In this document: piece by piece, positions 1 through 6,505 of the stretch
How positions within the stretch are numbered: position 1 is the stretch's first letter
Layout of the letters: every line of letters starts with the position of its first letter
NCBI GenBank assembly: GCA_031177555.1
Contig: JAPSGM010000028.1
Coordinates: 1 to 13,023 of the forward strand
DNA length: 13,023 nucleotides
Reading direction: 5' to 3'
DNA from: Chloroflexota bacterium
GTDB lineage: Bacteria; Chloroflexota; Limnocylindria; QHBO01
Position numbers and translations under genes: made by a program
The notes under the pieces: generated by a model
What the model was told of the DNA's origin: nothing
The model's input: only the letters and a program-made list of their open reading frames with translations
Databases searched by the model: none

Positions 1-784
1 GCTGGCCGAGATCTACGACCTCGAGCACAACCAGGTCAGCGAGGACCTCGCCTTCTACCGAGAGCTGGCGCGCAGGCATCCACGGGCCGTGCTCGACCTA
101 GGCTGCGGATCGGGCCGGCTGCTGCGAAGCTTCGTGGAGGGTGGCGCGCGGCGCGTGGTGGCCGTGGACGGGAGCCCCGCGCTCCTCAGGCGGGCGGAGG
201 CCCGCATCGCCAACGACTCCGCGCTCGCCAAGGCCGCGGGGGCCGGGCGCCTGGCGGTCATGCAGGGTGACGTCCGCCAACTGGATCGGGCCGACCTGCG
301 CGCGGCGATGTCTGGCGGCGCGTCACTGGTGGCGGTGGCGGGCGTCCTGGCGCACCTCGACGGTCCCGATGAGGCGCTGCGCATGCTCGCCGGCATTGCC
401 GCCGTGCTCGACCGGCGCGGCGTGGCCGTCATCGACGAGCTTGGCCCCGGGCTGCTGCCCGCGCGCGACCTGCCCCTCTCACTCGACTGGCGTCGCGTGG
501 TCGACGGGACGGAGGTCGTACGACGCAGCCAGCTGATGCGCCAGGAGGCTCCCGAGGGGCTGCGCGTCGTCTTTTCCACGATCGTGGATGTAGGACGACC
601 CGATGGTACGATAGCGCGGCTTCCGGCCAGCCATCGGCTCTGGTATCCCTCTGTGGACGCGCTCCGCTCGCTCGCCCGGGAAGCAGGATTGGTGGAGGAG
701 CTCGCCTACGGCTCGCACGACCTGGATCCGCTCGAGGGGGACAGCGAGCGACAGATCCTGGTCGTCCGGCGAGCCGCGCACTGA
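1..784 (+). CDS. Class I SAM-dependent methyltransferase, 5' end cut by window edge
   Basis: The reading frame is open from base 2 (260 residues visible, TGA at 782-784), so the true start lies upstream of the window. The first visible residues, AEIYDLEHNQ, resemble the N-terminal region of small stand-alone Rossmann-fold methyltransferases. Motif I, LDLGCGSGR (visible residues 31-39), is the SAM-binding glycine loop. The acidic residue ending strand 2 is D56 in VAVDGS, and GD(90)V fits the motif that contacts the adenine. The C-terminal half is less conserved, with strand-like segments such as FSTIVDVG and a closing ILVVRR, as often seen in this fold. The family transfers a methyl group from S-adenosylmethionine. 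The substrate cannot be told from sequence, since small molecules, proteins and RNA are all possible. It is the first gene of a plus-strand run, 42 nt before the CpaE-like gene. The fold is certain; the substrate is unknown. Confidence 0.88.
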   Translation, partial: LAEIYDLEHNQVSEDLAFYRELARRHPRAVLDLGCGSGRLLRSFVEGGARRVVAVDGSPALLRRAEARIANDSALAKAAGAGRLAVMQGDVRQLDRADLRAAMSGGASLVAVAGVLAHLDGPDEALRMLAGIAAVLDRRGVAVIDELGPGLLPARDLPLSLDWRRVVDGTEVVRRSQLMRQEAPEGLRVVFSTIVDVGRPDGTIARLPASHRLWYPSVDALRSLAREAGLVEELAYGSHDLDPLEGDSERQILVVRRAAH

Positions 785-826
785 GGGTCGGCCCGGGCGG
801 CGGACGCAGGAAGGACGTGGGGAGAA

Positions 827-1978
827 GTGGCAGGAGAGCAGATCCGGCTCCTCGTGGTCGAGGACGTGCCGCAGGTGGCGTCGCACATGCGCGCCCTGCT
901 CCAGGCCCAGTCCCAGATCAAGATCCTGGACGTGATCACCTCCGGTGACCGCGCCGTCGGCGCCGTGTCGGAGTACAAGCCGGACGTCGTGATCGTCGAC
1001 GCGCTGCTGCAGGGACGCACCTCCGGGCAGCAGGTGGCGCAGGGCATCCGCGAGGCGGAGCCGGCGGTCGGCGTCGTGATGGTGACCGTGCCACAGAACC
1101 CGGTGAGCGAGGACCCGTCCAGGGGCGTCGACGCGATCCTGAAGATGCCGTTCTCCGGCTTCGACCTGACCACCATCGTGCGCAAGACGTACGAGGAGCG
1201 TGCCGTCGAAGCGTCGCGGGCCGGCTCCATGATGGTGACCTTCTTCTCCCCGAAGGGCGGCGTCGGCCGCACGACCCTGGCCTACAACCTGGCGGTGGCG
1301 CTCGGCTCTGCCGGCCACCGGGTGTGCCTGGTGGACGGCTCGCTCCAATTCAGCGACCTGCGCGGCCTGCTACGCGTTCCGGCGGTTGCGCCGTCGATGG
1401 TCAACCTGCCCACCGACCGCATTCGCGAGTCGGACGTCGCCGACGTCGCCTGGAAGGACCCGTCGGGTATCGACATCCTGCTGGCGCCACCGCGCGTCGA
1501 GATGGCCGAGATGGTCACCGTCCGCGACGTCGAGAAGGCGCTGAGCATCCTGCGCCAGCTGTACGAGTTCGTGATCGTGGACACGCGCGCCGCGCTCTCC
1601 GAGGACGTGCTCGTGTTCCTGGATGCCTCCGACCTGATCCTGCAGGTGCTCACCTACGACTCCATGGCGATCCGTGGGCTGGTGATGGCCGGCGAGGCTT
1701 TCGACGCCATCGGCTACCCGCCCACCAAGCTGGCGACCGTCCTCAACCGGGCCGATTCGGCGGGAGGCTTCAACCGGGCCGATGTCGAGGCCGCCATCGG
1801 CCGCGCCATCGACTACGAGGTCGTTTCCGACGGGCACCTGGTGCAGGCCGCCAACAACGAGGGGGTGCCGTTCGTGTCCGGCAGCCCGGACGCTCCCATC
1901 TCGCGTGGCGTCCGAGAGATGGCGGAGTCGCTCAGCGCCCACCTCCGGCAGCGAGCCCCGGCGCTCGCCCGGCGCTGA
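827..1978 (+). CDS. CpaE-like protein: receiver domain fused to a MinD/ParA-type ATPase
   Basis: 383 residues starting at GTG 827, just after the purine-rich stretch GGGGAGA. Residues about 5-120 form a response-regulator receiver fold: acidic D13, phosphoacceptor-position D58 (VVIVDALL), T87 and K106 (LKMPF). Residues about 134-380 form a SIMIBI-class ATPase with deviant Walker A KGGVGRTT (143-150), Walker A' D170 (VCLVDG) and Walker B D252 (FVIVDT). This order is that of CpaE/TadZ, which position Flp/Tad pili at the cell pole. In those proteins the receiver is often degenerate and the second P-loop lysine is often replaced; here it is R148, while the MinD-type signature lysine K143 is kept. 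No other tad/cpa gene lies in the window, so a role in pilus positioning is inference. A general MinD-like spatial regulator is possible. The murI start follows after 7 nt, suggesting co-translation. Confidence 0.85.
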   Translation: MAGEQIRLLVVEDVPQVASHMRALLQAQSQIKILDVITSGDRAVGAVSEYKPDVVIVDALLQGRTSGQQVAQGIREAEPAVGVVMVTVPQNPVSEDPSRGVDAILKMPFSGFDLTTIVRKTYEERAVEASRAGSMMVTFFSPKGGVGRTTLAYNLAVALGSAGHRVCLVDGSLQFSDLRGLLRVPAVAPSMVNLPTDRIRESDVADVAWKDPSGIDILLAPPRVEMAEMVTVRDVEKALSILRQLYEFVIVDTRAALSEDVLVFLDASDLILQVLTYDSMAIRGLVMAGEAFDAIGYPPTKLATVLNRADSAGGFNRADVEAAIGRAIDYEVVSDGHLVQAANNEGVPFVSGSPDAPISRGVREMAESLSAHLRQRAPALARR

Positions 1979-1985
1979 GCCGGCG

Positions 1986-2822
1986 GTGATCGCTTCCGGC
2001 GATCCGAGGCCGATCGGCGTCTTCGACTCCGGCGTCGGCGGGCTGACCGTCCTGTCCGAGCTGCATCGGCGCCTGCCGGCCGAGGCGACCGTATACCTGG
2101 GCGACAACGCCCGCACTCCCTACGGCCCCAGGCCGGCGGACGAGGTGCAGCGCTTCACCGCCGAGGGCGTGCGCTGGCTGCTCGACCAGGACATCAAGCT
2201 GCTGGTGCTCGCCTGCAACACGGCCACCGCCCGCGCACTGCCGACGGTGCGCGAGGCGTCGCCCGTCCCGGTGCTGGGGGTCGTCCGCCCCGGCGCCGTG
2301 ACCGCCGCCGCGGCCACGCGGGTCGGCCACGTTGGCGTGATCGCCACCGTCGGGACGGTGGAGTCGGGCGCCTACCCGGCGGCCATCGGGGAGGCCGACC
2401 CGCGCCTGGTCGTGGCGCAGCAGGCATGTCCCGAGCTCGTGCCGATGGTCGAGGCCGGCCGCCTGGAGGACGCGGCCACGGAGCGCGCGGTGCGGGGGTA
2501 CCTGGACGAGCTGCGACGGCAGGACCCGCAGATCGACACGCTCCTCCTGGGCTGCACCCACTACCCGCTGCTGCGACCGATGATCCAGCGCGAGGCAGGC
2601 AGCGGGGTCGCTGTGGTGGACTCGGCATTCACCACCGCGCTGGCGACCGAGGACCTCCTCGACGCGCTGGGCGCCCGGGCACCGGCCCACGGCGACGGCA
2701 GCGCGCCGGTCGCGCACCGGGTGGCCACCACCGGCGACGTGGCGGCGTTCCGCGCCGTCGCCCGGCGGCTCTTCGGGGAGGCGCTGCCACGGGTCGAGGC
2801 GGCGGAGCTCGCGCGCGTTTAG
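1986..2822 (+). CDS. murI: Glutamate racemase
   Basis: 278 residues. The enzyme interconverts L- and D-glutamate in the cytoplasm, supplying D-Glu for the second position of the peptidoglycan stem peptide. Diagnostic motifs are present: VFDSGVGGLTVL (D14, S15), YLGDNARTPYG (37-47), and the two catalytic cysteines C77 in LACNTA and C190 in LLGCTHYPLL, with H192. Length is normal for the family (about 260-290). I start it at GTG 1986, because the conserved IGVFDSG strand then begins at residue 10; the frame is open further upstream but only over the 3' end of the previous gene. There is no good Shine-Dalgarno sequence and only 7 nt separate it from the upstream stop, so translation is probably coupled. 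The stop is TAG, which overlaps a possible -10 element for the next gene. Confidence 0.96.
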   Translation: MIASGDPRPIGVFDSGVGGLTVLSELHRRLPAEATVYLGDNARTPYGPRPADEVQRFTAEGVRWLLDQDIKLLVLACNTATARALPTVREASPVPVLGVVRPGAVTAAAATRVGHVGVIATVGTVESGAYPAAIGEADPRLVVAQQACPELVPMVEAGRLEDAATERAVRGYLDELRRQDPQIDTLLLGCTHYPLLRPMIQREAGSGVAVVDSAFTTALATEDLLDALGARAPAHGDGSAPVAHRVATTGDVAAFRAVARRLFGEALPRVEAAELARV

Positions 2823-2825
2823 ACT
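2820..2825 (+). promoter_or_regulatory. Possible -10 hexamer TAGACT for leaderless transcription of the zincin gene
   Basis: TAGACT matches the TAnnnT core of a bacterial -10 element and lies exactly 6 nt (CGGGCC) before ATG 2832, so transcription would begin at or next to the A of the start codon. No Shine-Dalgarno sequence is present, which fits a leaderless mRNA. The hexamer contains the TAG stop codon of murI. No convincing TTGACA-like -35 is seen. The assignment rests on spacing and on similar arrangements at other starts in this window. Confidence 0.45.
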
Positions 2826-2831
2826 CGGGCC

Positions 2832-4028
2832 ATGACACGCAACGCGAGCCGCCTGGGGATGGGCATCGTCGTCGGCGGCCTGCTGGCGATGGGAGCCACC
2901 GTGGCGCAGCGCGAGCTGCTGCGGCGAGCGGGGACGCGGCTGATCGATTGGGAATCGGTGCGCACCATCGCCCTGCGTCGCCTCGGCTCCGACGCGGCCA
3001 CCCTGCCTGGCGAGTCCCGGGCGGCCGCCGAGGCCTTCTACCGCGAGGCGCTGCTGCGGATCGAGCCGGTCGTGGCCGAGGAGATCGGCGCCGAGCTGCC
3101 GGCGGCCCTCGAGACGCCGGCCGTCATCGACCGCGCCGGCTGGGTGGAGCTCAACCTCGGCACCTTCGAGACGCTGTTCGAGCGTGTGGAGCGGATCGTG
3201 GCGGCCCAGCAGACCGGCCCGGACACCGCCGGTCGGGCCCTGGCGCGGGTCGTGAACCGCTCCATCGGCAACCAGCAGCTCGGGTTCCTCCTGGCCTTCC
3301 TGGCCCGCAAGGTGCTCGGCCAGTACGACGTCAGCCTGCTGGCCGCCGGCCCCGCCACGCGGGGCCGCCTGCACTTCGTGGAGCCGAACATCGCCGCCAC
3401 TGCCAGCGCCATGCGGCTGCCCCACGACGAGTTCCGCACCTTCATCGCGCTGCACGAGGCGACCCACGCCTTCGAGTTCGAGGCGTACCCATGGCTGCGC
3501 GACCACTTCGCCGCCCTCGTCGCCGAGTCGATCGAGCAGCTGGCCGCCGACTCGAGCGGGATGATGAAGCGGCTGCAGCAGACCATGGCCCGCCGGGGCA
3601 GCGGACACTGGCTGGAGCGCCTGATGTCGCCCACCCAGCTCGAGACGTTCCAGCGCACCCAGGCGCTGATGTCGCTGCTGGAGGGGTACTCCAACCACGT
3701 CATGAACGCGGCCGGCGAGCGCCTGCTGCCCGGCTTCCAGCAGATCCACGATCGATTCGAGCGACGCAACGAGAACCGCGGGGCGGTCGAGCGGGCCATC
3801 ATGCGCATCACCGGGCTCGACCTGAAGATGGAGCAGTACGAGGCCGGCGAGCGGTTCGTGGCCGCGGTCATCGCCGCCCGTGACCGGGCCTTCCTCAACC
3901 AGGTGTGGCAGGGACCGGATCGGCTTCCGACCCTGGCAGAGATCCGGGACCCCGTCGCCTGGATCGCGCGGATCGAGGCGGACACGGCCCGTGCTGGCGA
4001 CGAGGCGCCATCGGAGGAGGTCAGCTGA
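2832..4028 (+). CDS. Zinc metalloprotease-like protein (DUF2342/zincin_2 type), probable N-terminal membrane anchor
   Basis: 398 residues from ATG 2832. A gluzincin-type zinc site is visible: LHEATHAFEFE holds HExxH (H208, E209, H212), and EGYSNHVM 72 residues later supplies a likely third ligand, E284. This layout matches the DUF2342/zincin_2 family, annotated as putative metalloprotease or 'coenzyme F420 biosynthesis-associated' protein in Actinobacteria and also found in Chloroflexota. Its true substrate is not established. Residues about 8-24 (GMGIVVGGLLAMGA) are hydrophobic and follow a short basic N-terminus, suggesting an anchor or uncleaved signal. Most of the rest is helical and charged. 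It starts 9 nt after murI, with a possible leaderless promoter across that stop, and its own stop overlaps the next start in CTGA. Nothing else in the window points to F420 metabolism, so I do not assign that role. Confidence 0.85.
   Translation: MTRNASRLGMGIVVGGLLAMGATVAQRELLRRAGTRLIDWESVRTIALRRLGSDAATLPGESRAAAEAFYREALLRIEPVVAEEIGAELPAALETPAVIDRAGWVELNLGTFETLFERVERIVAAQQTGPDTAGRALARVVNRSIGNQQLGFLLAFLARKVLGQYDVSLLAAGPATRGRLHFVEPNIAATASAMRLPHDEFRTFIALHEATHAFEFEAYPWLRDHFAALVAESIEQLAADSSGMMKRLQQTMARRGSGHWLERLMSPTQLETFQRTQALMSLLEGYSNHVMNAAGERLLPGFQQIHDRFERRNENRGAVERAIMRITGLDLKMEQYEAGERFVAAVIAARDRAFLNQVWQGPDRLPTLAEIRDPVAWIARIEADTARAGDEAPSEEVS
4013..4020 (+). promoter_or_regulatory. Strong Shine-Dalgarno GGAGGAGG that decides an unusual CTG start
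   Basis: GGAGGAGG ends 4 nt before CTG 4025. It lies in the last codons of the zincin gene and is the best ribosome-binding match in this part of the window. No ATG, GTG or TTG in the dehydrogenase frame lies close behind it, and the next in-frame GTG is at 4091. The site therefore supports initiation at CTG in the overlap CTGA. Confidence 0.6.
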
Positions 4029-5017
4029 GCAGCGAGGAGATCGTCGTCCTGGCGACGCCCATCTTCGGATCGCCCCTCAGCGGCGAGCAGGTGGCCCGCG
4101 TCGAGTCGATCCCCGGTGTGCGCGTGGTGCACGTCTCGCGCGAGGGCGTCGTCCACGACCAGACCGGCGATCCGCTGGCCAACGCGCGCGTCCTGCTGCG
4201 CGGCGGCATCCCCGGTGCGGTGCTGGACCACATCGTCGGCCACGCCCCGCGGCTGGCGTGGATCCACTCCTTTTCGGCCGGCATCGACCGGGTGGTGACG
4301 CCCGTCATCCGCTCGCGCGGGCTGACCGTCACGAACGCGCGCGGAGTCTTCAGCCGCCCGATCGCCGAGTATGTGGTGATGATGTGCCTGGCCATCGCGC
4401 GGCGGCTCTCTCAGCTGATGGAGCTGCAGCGCGAGCGCACCTGGCAGCCGCTGCGCGGGCGAGAGCTTGGCGGGTTGACGGTCGGGATCGTGGGCTTCGG
4501 CAGCATCGGCTCGGAGATCGCCCGCCTGCTGGCGCCGTTCGAGACCCGCATCATCGCCACCCGCCGGCGTCCCGAGCTCGGCGGCGCTCCCGAGAACGTC
4601 GAGCTGCTCGGCCATGACCGCCTGGACGAGCTGCTGCGGCGCAGCGACGTGGTGGTCATCGCGGCGCCGCTGACCGACGAGACGGCCGGGATGATCGGCG
4701 CCCCGCAGCTGCAGGAGATGCGCGAGTCCGCCTGGCTCATCAACATCGCGCGCGGCCGGCTGCTGGACGAGGTCGCGCTGCGTCGGGCGCTCGAGGCCGG
4801 CTGGATCGGCGGCGCGGTGCTCGACGTCTTCAACGACGAGCCGCTTCCGCCGGACTCGCCGCTGTACGGCACGCCGAACATCGTGCTCACGCCGCACACC
4901 TCCTGGTCGAGCGACCGGGTGGTCGACCGCTCGCTGGAGCTGTTCCTGGCCAACCTGCGCCGATTCGGCAGGGGCGAGCCGCTGCACAACGTCGTCGACC
5001 TCGAGGTCGGTTACTGA
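4025..5017 (+). CDS. D-2-hydroxyacid dehydrogenase, NAD(P)-binding; probable CTG start
   Basis: About 330 residues if started at CTG 4025. Family members reduce 2-keto acids to D-2-hydroxy acids or the reverse, in the cytosol. Features (numbering from CTG): an N-terminal flavodoxin-like part VVLATPIFG (7-15), the dinucleotide loop VGFGSIG (156-162), and the catalytic triad R243 (NIARGRL), E272 (FNDEPLP) and H291 (LTPHTSW). T179-R182 (TRRR) follows strand 2, where NAD-specific members have an acidic residue, so NADP(H) preference is plausible. Starting at GTG 4091 would delete the first strand of the fold, so CTG behind GGAGGAGG is preferred. The start overlaps the previous stop by 4 nt and the next gene begins 3 nt after the stop, so all three are probably co-translated. 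The substrate (glyoxylate, hydroxypyruvate, phosphoglycerate or other) cannot be told; no ACT domain is present, which argues against a full-length SerA. Confidence 0.9.
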   Translation: MSSEEIVVLATPIFGSPLSGEQVARVESIPGVRVVHVSREGVVHDQTGDPLANARVLLRGGIPGAVLDHIVGHAPRLAWIHSFSAGIDRVVTPVIRSRGLTVTNARGVFSRPIAEYVVMMCLAIARRLSQLMELQRERTWQPLRGRELGGLTVGIVGFGSIGSEIARLLAPFETRIIATRRRPELGGAPENVELLGHDRLDELLRRSDVVVIAAPLTDETAGMIGAPQLQEMRESAWLINIARGRLLDEVALRRALEAGWIGGAVLDVFNDEPLPPDSPLYGTPNIVLTPHTSWSSDRVVDRSLELFLANLRRFGRGEPLHNVVDLEVGY

Positions 5018-5020
5018 CCG

Positions 5021-6109
5021 ATGCAGGTCACCATCGTCGGCCTGCCCGGATCGGGCAAGACCACCGTCTTCAATGCGCTCACCGGCGGCCAAGCCGAGGT
5101 GGGCGGCTTCTCGGGCGGGCGCGCCGCCCCGAACATCGGCGTGGTGAAGGTGCCCGACGAGCGGCTGGACCGTCTGTCGGAGCTGTTCAAGCCGAAGAAG
5201 ACCACGCCCGCCGACGTCACGTACGTCGACGTGGCCATCCCGGCCGGGGCCGCCCGCGAGGGAACCATCCAGCCCGACGTCCTTGCCCAGGTCCGCAACG
5301 CCGATGCGCTGCTCCACGTCGCCCGCGCCTTCGATGCCGGCACCGCCGACCGCCCGGCCGACCAGTGGCGTGACGTCGAGGAGCTGGACCTGGAGCTCAC
5401 CGTGGCCGACCTGTCGGTGATCGAGAAGCGCCTGGACAGGCTGCGCACCTCGGGGCGCCACGGCTCGGCGGCGGAACGCGAGCAGAACGCCCTGGAGGAG
5501 GAGCTGCTGGCGCGGCTGGAGCCGCATCTCTCGGAAGGTCGGCCGCTGCGCGCCATGCAGCTGACTGACGACGACGAGCGGCGACTGCGGGGGTTTCGCT
5601 TCCTGACGCAGAAGCCGGTCCTGGTCGTGCTCAGCATCGACGAGGCGCGCCTGCCGGACGCCGCGGCGCTCGAGGAGGACGGCCGCGCCCGCTACGGCCA
5701 GCCGCAGTCCGATGTTGCCGCCCTGGCCGGGAAGATCGAGGCCGAGATCGCCCAGCTGCCGGACGAGGACGCGGCGCTGTTCATGGAGGACCTCCGCATC
5801 GCCGAGGCCAGCCGCGGGCGAGTGATTCGCCTCACGTACGGCCTGCTCGGCCTCTTCAGCTTCTTCACCACGGGCGAGGACGAGTGCCGCGCCTGGACGC
5901 TGCGCAACGGCTCCACCGCGGTGGACGCCGCCGGCGCGATCCACACCGACCTGGCGCGCGGGTTCATCCGCGCCGAGGTGGTGAGCGTGGAGGACCTCCT
6001 ACGTGTCGGGAGCGAAGCCGCCGCGAGAAAGGAAGGGCTTCTCCGAAAAGAGGGCCGCGATTATCGCGTCAAGGACGGGGACACCATCCGGGTGCTCTTC
6101 AACGTTTGA
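5021..6109 (+). CDS. Divergent YchF/OLA1-like P-loop NTPase with C-terminal TGS/DUF933 region
   Basis: 362 residues, matching YchF length. YchF/Ola1 is a translation-factor-class P-loop ATPase that binds ribosomes. The C-terminus is typical: LFSFFTTGEDECRAWTL (278-294), GAIHTDLARGFIRAEVV (305-321) and a closing KDGDTIRVLFNV, the DUF933/TGS region. The N-terminus has P-loop GLPGSGKTT (7-15), where standard YchF has GLPNVGKST. The usual DxAGL switch motif is absent: VTYVDVAIPAGA (67-78) stands in its place and the following glycine-rich switch is missing. At the G4 position SIDE (205-208) replaces the YchF NxxE. NADALLHVARAFD (93-105) keeps the strand with the conserved RAF. It therefore looks like a divergent paralogue that may bind nucleotide but have altered hydrolysis. 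It starts 3 nt after the dehydrogenase stop. The family call is firm; the retained activity is uncertain. Confidence 0.88.
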   Translation: MQVTIVGLPGSGKTTVFNALTGGQAEVGGFSGGRAAPNIGVVKVPDERLDRLSELFKPKKTTPADVTYVDVAIPAGAAREGTIQPDVLAQVRNADALLHVARAFDAGTADRPADQWRDVEELDLELTVADLSVIEKRLDRLRTSGRHGSAAEREQNALEEELLARLEPHLSEGRPLRAMQLTDDDERRLRGFRFLTQKPVLVVLSIDEARLPDAAALEEDGRARYGQPQSDVAALAGKIEAEIAQLPDEDAALFMEDLRIAEASRGRVIRLTYGLLGLFSFFTTGEDECRAWTLRNGSTAVDAAGAIHTDLARGFIRAEVVSVEDLLRVGSEAAARKEGLLRKEGRDYRVKDGDTIRVLFNV

Positions 6110-6161
6110 CCTCCCGCGATGACGCACCCTCTCGTTGGGTTCGAGGCCACTGACCATCGGC

Positions 6162-6488
6162 TCAGTTCGGCCGCTCCAGCTCCGCGATGATGCTGCGAAA
6201 CTCGTCCGACTGCTCGACCAGGAAGGTGTCGTCCGCGTCCATCCCGACGCTCATGCTGGCGGTCAGCTTCTCGTCTCCGATGTACGTGAAGCCATGCTGG
6301 CGCTCGAGCTCCCGCGCGATCGCCTCGACCAGCGTGTCCTCCTCGTACGTGTCCTTCACCGCGCGGCGCGCCTCCTCCACGAGTCCCGCGAACGCATCTG
6401 GCGTGTGCTCGCGCCCGGACACCAGCAGCGCGTCGGTCAGCAGGTCGCTGGCGCCCTCGTGGAGCTCGTAGAAGAAGAGTCGCGTCAT
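6162..6488 (-). CDS. Conserved-looking hypothetical protein, 108 residues
   Basis: I do not recognise this family. The frame from ATG at 6488-6486 to TGA at 6164-6162 gives 108 residues beginning MTRLFFYELHEGASD. The composition is soluble and acidic, with no signal peptide, membrane segment or cysteine. Residues about 30-65 look helical and heptad-like (FAGLVEEARRAVKDTYEED, LVEAIARELER), followed by a strand-like FTYIGDEKLTASMSVGM (67-83) and a final helix DEFRSIIAELER. The longer upstream reading frame is Arg/Pro-rich shadow sequence opposite the kinase, so the start at 6488 is preferred. It is divergent from the PfkB-like kinase, with 17 nt between start codons. A TATCAT hexamer 6 nt before the ATG suggests leaderless transcription. 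It converges on the YchF-like gene with a 52-nt gap. Protein-like composition and a plausible start make it a likely real gene. Confidence 0.75.
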   Translation of the reverse strand: MTRLFFYELHEGASDLLTDALLVSGREHTPDAFAGLVEEARRAVKDTYEEDTLVEAIARELERQHGFTYIGDEKLTASMSVGMDADDTFLVEQSDEFRSIIAELERPN

Positions 6489-6494
6489 GGCCCG

Positions 6495-6500
6495 ATGATA
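6495..6500 (-). promoter_or_regulatory. Possible -10 hexamer TATCAT for the 108-residue gene
   Basis: Read on the minus strand, TATCAT (5 of 6 to TATAAT) is followed by CGGGCC and then the ATG, a 6-nt spacing that places the transcript start at the start codon. The same six-base spacer CGGGCC occurs between TAGACT and ATG 2832. The hexamer lies in the 17-nt gap between two divergent start codons, so any -35 contact would fall inside the kinase gene. Confidence 0.45.
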
Positions 6501-6505
6501 GACCG

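Noticed and set aside
1782..1985. An N-terminal extension of glutamate racemase into the CpaE-like gene
   Set aside because: The extra residues are Ser/Arg/Pro-rich shadow sequence of the upstream gene. The conserved IGVFDSG strand sits at the normal position when starting at GTG 1986.
3038..5944. A very long open frame on the minus strand opposite the zincin, dehydrogenase and YchF-like genes
   Set aside because: Its translation is rich in Arg, Ala, Gly, His and Gln with no domain, and it lies opposite three genes with clear motifs. Long antisense frames are expected at this GC content.
6110..6161. A possible bidirectional terminator between the YchF-like gene and the convergent 108-residue gene
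   Set aside because: Only an imperfect GAGGCC...GGCTC pairing is visible, with no U-rich tract on either strand.
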